Shown here one piece after another: positions 56,701 to 64,000 of a stretch of 64,000 bases of DNA. Made by a program: the position numbers and the translations under genes. How positions within the stretch are numbered: position 1 is the stretch's first letter; each line of letters begins with the position of its first letter. The DNA comes from Usnea hakonensis. Taxonomy: Eukaryota > Ascomycota > Lecanoromycetes > Lecanorales > Parmeliaceae. The notes under the pieces were generated by a model. That model was not told the DNA's origin. It was given only the letters and a program-made list of their open reading frames with translations, and did no database searches. The stretch is from NCBI GenBank assembly GCA_013423325.1, contig BLJB01000270.1:1-64000 (forward strand). The letters run 5' to 3'.

Positions 56701-57513
56701 CCTTTAACCGTAAATATCACTTTCACCTTCGACTTCATAGAGCGCAACTTTAGCCGGATCTCGACCCAATCTCGTTCAAGAAAGTATTGAGACTGAAGAC
56801 CAAAGACACAATGTCCAGGTAACCACAGAGTGACTCCTGTAATCTTGGCCCCCTGCATGATCTCTGTTTCAGGTGTTTGAAAGTGAAGAGTGTGGGATGT
56901 GGGTATCACTTTCTTGACTGAGCGAGTTCTGGCGGCATCAAGGGCGTGTCATTTCGAAAAGGCCGATCTCTGGAGAGAAGACGTTGTATTATAACACTTT
57001 GCATAAATCTCCCAAGGTTCATCCAGTCAAATTCAACGACATGAAGAAGTGTGGGAGGAACAATGTGTTATGCTACAAAGAAACAATCCTGCAATTAAAT
57101 GTCAAGGACCTATCAATGAGGACTCTTCTGGTCAAGTGCTTCACTTCATTGTTGTATTTAGCCAGCCGAAGAAACGCCGATTTGTCTGGTATCAAGCAGC
57201 CGAAGATGGTAAACAGCAATCTACAGCTTCTGGTCGATCTTTGTCAATGGATGCACCTCGAATAGTTGCCAGAACATGACTTGCCTCCTTTCATGGATAT
57301 CGCTAGGCAAATTTCTTTGTGATCAGCAATGGGAATGAGCGTATGAAATTATCATATCCTGATATCTCAACATGACCCAAATCCCTGCACAACACTCATT
57401 CATTCACTTACTGCCGCACAAATTCATACTAAAATCTGCACGCGCACCTCTTTCCTCAGCCACCACCTCTCTTCACTGATGAGAATCAAACCTTTGAGAT
57501 ACAACAAGCAACA
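53719..57513. other. Gene-poor region
   Basis: 3.8 kb between the multicopper oxidase start and the CCCH protein. Apart from the weak membrane-protein frames at 53954-54500, only short frames are seen (54677-54943, 55449-55637, 56566-56790, 56984-57279), none with features. CPA-like or TATA signals were not assigned. Confidence 0.3.
53954..54500 (-). pseudogene. Possible membrane-protein gene remnant
   Basis: Two overlapping minus-strand frames carry hydrophobic stretches: 54249-54500 ('ALISYPIVLFYIFGVLYGWIFVPFR') and 53954-54361 ('WVALIFFRMISMIMSVQLSM', 'LILSTILSVPAVINITIIFQ'). They look like successive membrane helices of one multi-pass protein, but the only good intron between them (GTAACC..CACAG, 48 nt) does not shift to the second frame. 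So this is either a decayed gene or chance. Family not recognised. Confidence 0.25.
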
Positions 57514-58738
57514 ATGTCCGGAAAGAAGATACGCTTCCTAAGCTCCAGTGAGAAGATGACTTCTCTTGGCAAGCGCTCCAGGATTGATGAACGCATGGAG
57601 GGAGATCCAAATGCTTTCATCTCCGTCCTCATCGACGGCAACTGCTTTCAGGTGAGTCTCTCAGCGCAACATTCGAGCCCGCGAGGTAGATGCTGATGAC
57701 GAACACGATTCTAGTTTCTGGATGCATTCGTCTGCGAAGACGAAGACGGAGGCAGAGAAGCTGCCACGGCTCTGACTCATGCCATCGGAGAATGGTTGTT
57801 CAACTGGCATTATGAGGTGATGCCCTTGAAAGTCCGGATTTCTGGCAACTTTGAATGGCTCAGTGACGCATACTACGACGCAAATGTCATACCACACCGC
57901 GCTAATTTCGGGTGGTTTCTTCGGGGGTTCAACAGTGTCGAGTCGCTCGTAGAGTTTGTATATTTTGAAGAGAAGATGAGCATGCCGGCCTACAGAGGAC
58001 GTGGTAAGCCGTTGCAGAGTGGCCGCAGATAGGCAACGAAACTAATCGCATGTGACAGACCTTGCGGACACCCTCAAAGTCAACATTTCGGATCCACACT
58101 GCAAACTGATCCTTTTTGGAGGCGTGATTGACGATAGAGTCTCCCAGATACTACAGGACTACAACGCATTCACTTCCAAAGTAATGATATTCAGAAATTC
58201 ACCCGGTTCCCAAAACCTTACTCACCTGCGGTACAAAATCCAACAGTGCTCGTTCCAAGGTATATTCCGCGACGTCGAGCATCGACCCCGAGTCCACAGA
58301 CCCGAGCCCGTTATCTTCCGAAACGCCGCCGGCCAGCGCATCGATCCGCCCATCAGACCTGTGGAATCCATCATCTCATGGCTGCGACACAAGAAATTTT
58401 GCAACAGCCACTACCTCCGTGGCCAGTGTCCGGATATTCGTTGCACGGCACGACATGATGGACGGCTGGATGGCGAGCAGTTGAATGGATTGAGATTCCT
58501 GGCGAGGGGGTTGCCGTGTCGCCAGTCGAATGCTTGCAGGGATCCTGTTTGCTATGCGGGGCATAATTGCCCGGTGCCGACGTGCCATCAGACGGCCTGC
58601 AAGTTTTACGACGATATGCATGTCAAGGACTTGAGGGTTGTGACGAAGGATGGAGGAGAGAATGTTGGGATTGATGGCGGCGACGGAGATTATCATCTGA
58701 ATCCGGAGGGACGGCCAGATGGGAGGTTCTGGGAGTGA
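57514..58738 (+). CDS. CCCH zinc-finger protein with DUF7923-like N-terminal domain
   Basis: Exons 57514-57651, 57715-58003 and 58059-58738 encode 368 residues. The N-terminal domain (about residues 35-200) starts 'SVLIDGNCFQFLDAFV' and includes 'LILFGGVIDDRVSQIL', the shape of the uncharacterised domain seen before CCCH fingers in many mould proteins. Some of these folds resemble NYN/PIN nucleases, but I see no full acidic set to support that. The C-terminal half has Cys-rich finger blocks: 'KFCNSHYLRGQCPDIRCTARHDG' (CX8CX4CX3H), 'PCRQSNACRDPVCYAGHNC' (CX5CX4CX3H) and 'CPVPTCHQTACKFYDDMH'. CCCH fingers usually bind RNA. Introns are 63 and 55 nt. Confidence 0.83.
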
Positions 58739-59097
58739 GATCCAAAAGTAGGGTTCACGGTTACCTTAAAGTAGAGTGGAAGCTGCAGCGGTCCTAAGCA
58801 CCTGCGATTACATGCAAGACTTGGCGTATCTTCCAGTTGGGATAATACGAATCCTTTCCTAATCTCCTTTACCGTTGGCTTCTGACCCACTGGAGCGAGC
58901 ACTAAAGTGCATCTGGGCAAGTCAGTATAAGTGTCCGCACGTTCTATGCCGCAAAGAGACAAATCTTCTTTATACATTATTCAGCTCTGCAACTACTCAA
59001 GCATGCTTCTGAAAAAGCTTGATAATCATGGCAGAGCCGAATTGACGTGCTACATTTGAACCTTTCATTATACTGTGCGCCCAAGTTTATGCAACTC
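58739..59097. other. Convergent intergenic region
   Basis: 359 bp between the CCCH protein and the rhodopsin-domain protein. No feature seen. Confidence 0.3.
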
Positions 59098-60766
59098 CTA
59101 ACTCGAGGATTTAGGAGAGGAGATTTCACACGAGTACCCTAACATTGCCGAGTTTCCCAACATTGGCCTACTACCCCGCCTGTCCTCCCACTTCTTCTTG
59201 TATCCGACAGTCTGCTCTTTATGACTGTCTTTGGCACCTTGTAGCTTCTCTAACCGCGACACGATACTTAAGGTAGGGCTTGCGGGAGTCAAGCTCATAC
59301 GGCTCAATCGTGTGGCGATGCTCAAGGTAGGTCTTTGATTGTCCTCGTTGCTTGTCGTTTGCTGGGTGTGTCTCTTATTCGTCAAATTGCTGCTCGAGGC
59401 CGAGTCAGGGGGAGTGATCTGGTCGCTATGCGTGGGGTCCATAGGCGGGCTTAGAGGTGAGGTGATGAAAGGCTTCGCGCCTGCAAATGGCGTCTCTCCT
59501 GCAAAGGGCTTCTCCCCTGCAAAATGCTGCTCGGAGGAGGCTGAGTGCCGGGCGTTGCGCTTCTTATTAAACATTGTGAAGAACTGTCGGAGCGCGGGCA
59601 TACAAGTCACGATGATTCCAATATTCTGTTCAACACTAGCACCTCGATCAGCCCACCGACACAGAAACCAGTGCACCCTTGCACAATGAATGCTCACCTA
59701 GCCCAAATTGCCTCCGGAACTAGGCCCCCTGCAAGATCATTAGACTTTTACGCAACTTATGAAGAGCGCAGCGTGCTCACAAGTAGGATCGTCGCCCTCA
59801 AAGTAATACAGGGCTGTCCTCGCAGCCGCAGCCCCTGCTGTACTACGAAAGCGTCAGAATGACGAGGGCTCTCCTGAAAAGCTTGTATACTGTTACCAAA
59901 GTCCCAGTCCTAGTAGGAAGAAGATAGCCAGCTTCTTCCGCCAATTGTGCTGCAGATTCCCGAATACCATAATTGGAATGAACACGCATATGATGTCCAT
60001 AATGATTGAAAATACTAATATTAGGTTAGTAGTAGTTTGGGAGAGGTCTTCAGGAATTGAATACCGCCATGTGCCTGACTGATTCTAGTTTTCACAGATG
60101 TTGATACACATTGGGCATTGACATTTCTATCCCAAATTCCGCGGATTGGGATACATTGAAAAGACATGAAAAGAATCATAGGAATTGTGAGGATGGTGAA
60201 GAGTAGCATAACCCCGTAGATGCACCTATTTGGTGTAAGTGGTCTTCTTGAAACTTATCTCAAATAGACTGGAGGTCGGGCGTTCTTGCTACTAGGGCAA
60301 TACTTACCAGCGGTAGTATCTCTGAGTGAATGGCAGGAGTTGCAGTATGAATAGGCAGACAGAAATCCTGACGAAGAAGGTACCTGCGATGTTGAATAAT
60401 ACGACGACATAACCTCCTCGGATGAGATTTTCGACCTGCGCAGGCTGGATGTATTGGATATGGCGGCCGAACCCTTCCTTGACCTGAACAAAAGCCAGAA
60501 CGCTTTGGACAGTAGCACATGTCTATGACACAGTCAGCAGATCGCTCAACAAGCACACTCATAGTAGGGCAGAAGTGTCATGCCAAAGCTGCTAGGATCG
60601 TGTAATCGTCCCCTCCAATTTTCCGTCGGAGTATACCGCGAATAAACAGTCGAAAGAATACCAGGATTACAGCAATAGGAAAGAGTGAACATTGCACCGC
60701 GATGTATTGATTCCCACAAGAAATGTTGGGAGGTGAAGATCCTGCTGAGTGCAACGAAGAAGACAT
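59098..60766 (-). CDS. Fungal rhodopsin-domain (SAT4-type) integral membrane protein
   Basis: Seven exons (60584-60766, 60308-60522, 60065-60225, 59897-60014, 59781-59842, 59698-59728, 59098-59635) give 435 residues; an upstream ATG at 60799 would add 11. Seven membrane helices are recognisable, from 'CSLFPIAVILVFFRLFI' through 'VVVLFNIAGTFFVRISVCLFIL', 'GVMLLFTILTIPMILFMSF' and 'SIIMDIICVFIPIMVFG' to 'SVEQNIGIIVTCMPALRQFF'. 'RKIGGDDYTILAAL' after helix 1 and 'VEQNIGIIxxCMPALR' are marks of the PF20684-type family, whose role is unknown (one class includes CFEM receptors such as Pth11). The tail has three FAG(E/A)xP repeats and is Ser/Thr-rich. Intron 1 starts GCATGA, a GC-AG intron. Exons 5 and 6 are only 62 and 31 nt. 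Confidence 0.85.
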
Positions 60767-63700
60767 GGTAGATTTTCTGCTTCTATTGTACACGAACAAT
60801 TTGTAGCAACGATACAGCAGAGATATAATGAAAGAAAGCAGAGTGACGCCATATTCTTGGCGGACTCATCCAGAGCCTCAATGGGAGTAAACGGATCGAT
60901 GCGGAAGCGACTGATCCAGAGACAATGGTCACTTTACGAACCTCATGTTGAAGGCGTCGCAGTCCGGGTGGCGATACTCGACCCTGAATTCAAGGAAGGC
61001 GTCAATAGACGTGATGGAGATGATTGCCAACGATCAAGCTTCTGTGGATAGAAGCTTCCAGGGAAGGTGGAGAATGCGAAAGATTGAGAATGCTAAAAAA
61101 GCGGTCCGAAATCATGAACAGCCTAAATGTGTATCAAAGAAGAAGGTAATACCAATCGAAAGATGGTATCACAGCGCCACAGGCCGACTGAGGACCAAAT
61201 CTTGCTGTCAAATGGCTTTTGAGTGCTCCACCATTGCCGCCACATCTGGGCGAAAAGACACAATGTACTAGGACGAGTTGGCCGTTGGAAATCTTAGTTA
61301 CATGTCACATACTTCGGTATGATGTGTATTTTCAAAGGAAAAGTAGTAGACTTTTGGCTGATTGGCGACGAACGAAGGGACTAATTGAAAATGGAGAATG
61401 AAGATTGAGCTAGGCGGTTCGGGGAAACTTTTATCCTGACAGTGCAACAACAGCCGAGGAGCGCCTCGGCCCCTAAAGTCACTGAGAATCTGGAGAGAGA
61501 AAGGGATTGCTAAGTAAGGTTGCTGTGGGCTTCGTCCTCGCAAATTTCTAGATGCTAATGTAGGGGCGGTAGCGGGCAACAAACCAGGAGCAGTGCGAGA
61601 TGCAAAGGGAAATGGCGCCTACATATTTCAGGTGAGTGGATCTTCACTCAGTATCGCGATTTATGAGCGTCGTAATGCTTCTAATACCGCGAAGAGCTCT
61701 TTCCAACTACTCCGAATGATCATCTCTCTTGCGCCAAACAATAACCTCCTACACACGCAAGCCCCGCCACCCTCCATTCACGACCCCGCACGACGTTCGA
61801 CGTGAGGCCCCCGAGCTTCTCAACGTCCTTTACCTGTTCCGCTAGCGACGGTCTCTTAGATGCTGGCATGTGTGACGGTGGTTGGTGCCATGGACGGGGC
61901 TAACTACTCAGAGGGCAAGGCTCCATGTTCACACGATTCTGCAGTACCAAATGACAGACGACTCGAGAAGAGGGAACATCTACACGTCTTCCGCTTGGCG
62001 AGGCAAAATGGAGTAGAGTCAAGCATATCATACCAAGCACAAGAGGAGGGAATGGTGCTGGCTGTGCACAGTCTCTGGCTGCTTATGCCGCATACCATCA
62101 TCATGTTGTCAAGGAGGGAGGAAAAGCCGGCAATGCTATACTTTTACCAAGACCTTTTGCAGAGCACGGTGATTAGTGGGACATCACGAGTCCATTCCTT
62201 CACTTCAAAGGGCAGCCCATGTTATTAGGTTGCCATACGTACGATCAACCCTCATGAGGCATGCCACCGGACCTTTCCACACGCGTGGTAAGGATCCGTC
62301 AATTGTCTTCGAGCACGAGGACAGGATGACAAGACGTATCAAAAGACTCTTTCACGCTCATGCTTCTGGGGTACCTTTTGTCTGGATTTGGTGAAAGGGA
62401 ATAGAGGTCGGCCTCTTACAGCGGCGGCTCGTACAGAGGTACCAGTACTAAGAGTGTAGGGTAGAAACTTCTGAGACTGCGTTGCCTGAATAACAGTTAC
62501 ACCACCTCACGTGCGGTCTACGTGAGCTGCACATGCTACCAGCAACTGTAAATTTAGCAGCTGGATCTACTTTGTCAACACCGAAGGATGGCCGAGTACT
62601 CTACGTCACCGCAAGGTTGAGCTGTGCTGCAGAGGGAAAATTTCTAGGGCCAGGATGAGCAAAAACAGCTGAACTGTTTGTGATTCAAGATTAGTGCTGC
62701 ACTGCAACCTAGTAGGGAATCAGAATATTCAGATTGTGTAGGCACGAATTGATCCTTGCAATCGAGTGATACAATTGGCGTCTTGAACCGACATATGACA
62801 TTTGACCACTCGACATACGATGCTCAGCCAGCTTTAGAAGTTCAAATAAGCAAGGAAACAACTTGATTCTCTTCGCTCTCAAATCGGTCAAACATTCTGA
62901 ATGTTAGCCTCGAATCCCCAGGCTGGGCTTGGATAGGGTAGCAAGTTAGTCGGTTGAAGAAAATAAGATGGCTGAGCAAGGTAGCGAATTGCAAGCTGTC
63001 TTGGCGACGCGAGAAACAACGTGAGCTGGGATTAATCTTATAGAATACAGTGGTGCTCTCTCAGACTCCATGTGGGAGCATTGAAGACCATTGTCGGCCC
63101 TAATGGTGATCAAGAACTATTGAGGCGAATTTCAAGCGACGTACGTTGACGTTGACCATGTTATAGTCTTACAACCCGTTTCCTTCTTTCCCGGCTTTTG
63201 TTGACTCCCATGCCGATGGACAACTCCGTTACGCCCACTGCTCGCCTCCGCGTCTGGATCACAAAGGTCTTACCAAATACTCTTTGGTTCTCTTTCCATA
63301 TCTTGTAAGCTGGCCAGGAATGGTGCAGCTATTTTGGTATGTGGTTGGATCGCATTCATCTACACAAGCCGTCCTACGAAGTACTTCCCAAAGATCGTGC
63401 GTGGCATTGTTCGATCCTTGCTGGTTGTTTGAAGTCTGGAAGGAAGGACCAGATACAGCTTGCTCATGCCAACTAAGCTATTCATAGACCAAATGTCTAT
63501 GGAAAACTTAAGATGATGACTTCCACATCAAAGACTCATAGCCTCGTCTTCTTTCAAATAATGGGATACCGTCATCTCGGTTCTTTTGGGACTCGGTGTA
63601 AGGCAACTACTTTGAAAACAACGACCAGCCATAATCGCCTGCACTAACATTCATATAGCTTTCTAGTGGTCTTGGTCTGCTCCGTCTAAAAAGTAGCTGC

Positions 63701-64000
63701 TTCACTAGTAAGTGAAATGTCCGCAACTCTTAATATGAGATTAGTGTGACTCAAAGACGTGAGTAGCAATTCTTGATCTGTCACGACCCCTGAGACTGAT
63801 GCATCACCTCGGCCTCAAACATAGTGAATTGCGTTTAGGAGGCCAGAGAGGTTGGCTAGGAATGTCAGCTTTGAGGTTGAACGATAGACGGGAATTGGTT
63901 TAAAGCGAGCCAGAAAGAACATCATGTTGGTTTCCTTATTGGGGTCATAGGATACGTATCAAAGTCTTAAAGCAGTGTGCACAGCTTAACAGTCTGTGAC
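60767..64000. other. Gene-poor right end
   Basis: 3.2 kb upstream of the rhodopsin-domain gene. Short frames (for example 60945-61271, 61860-62228, 63284-63487) show no domain, signal peptide or splice chain. No tRNA, rRNA or transposon end was recognised. A gene continuing past the window edge cannot be excluded. Confidence 0.35.

Noticed and set aside
63284..63487. 67-codon frame near the right edge with hydrophobic start
   Set aside because: Short, no homologous motif recognised and no supporting splice sites.

Overview
The window is nuclear DNA of a filamentous ascomycete (Pezizomycotina; the exact class cannot be fixed from sequence alone). Most genes carry short introns of about 47-136 nt with GT..AG ends and CTRAY-type branch sites. 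The protein families are typical of moulds: CipC-like, fungal rhodopsin-domain membrane protein, GH25 lysozyme, GT71, GT90, MARVEL, a patatin NLR and Argonaute. There are no operons. Gene density is about one per 3 kb. By splicing conserved frames by hand I resolved full exon structures for 15 multi-exon genes; five further protein-coding genes are single-exon.

Layout. 0-1.3 kb: the 5' part of a LINE (Tad-like ORF1, minus strand) riddled with in-frame stops, plus an AT-rich flank. 1.7-10 kb: a hexokinase-like gene, a PHD-finger protein, a decayed or mis-split gene at 5.9-6.7 kb, a 2.4 kb gene-poor stretch and a conserved 276-residue protein. 10.8-24.9 kb: DAHP synthase, a Mid2/SKG6-like membrane protein, an acidic membrane protein with a Cys cluster, a tiny conserved protein, an epoxide hydrolase, a ubiquitin-like-domain protein with a putative zinc ribbon, a secreted protein and a GT90 glycosyltransferase. 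26.1-30.1 kb: a large patatin-NB-ARC-ankyrin NLR. 30.1-36.8 kb: gene-poor, with a MARVEL protein and a short assembly gap. 36.8-40 kb: an Argonaute whose slicer residues are degenerate. 40.8-42.3 kb: a CipC-like gene with a foldback MITE-like element upstream. 43.4-49.9 kb: a GT71 mannosyltransferase, a divergent pair (membrane ankyrin protein and unknown protein) and a GH25 lysozyme. 51.8-53.7 kb: a Fet3/laccase-type multicopper oxidase that needs an AT-AC intron and has a stop codon just before a would-be membrane anchor. 57.5-60.8 kb: a CCCH zinc-finger protein and a seven-exon rhodopsin-domain protein. The last 3.2 kb shows no gene.

The genes do not form one pathway. A loose theme is non-self defence: a STAND/NLR protein, an antibacterial-type lysozyme, an Argonaute, and transposon remains carrying RIP-like damage. 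The points most worth a second look are the predicted slicer-dead Argonaute, the AT-AC intron and membrane-tail truncation of the multicopper oxidase, the NLR architecture, and the MITE next to the CipC-like gene.
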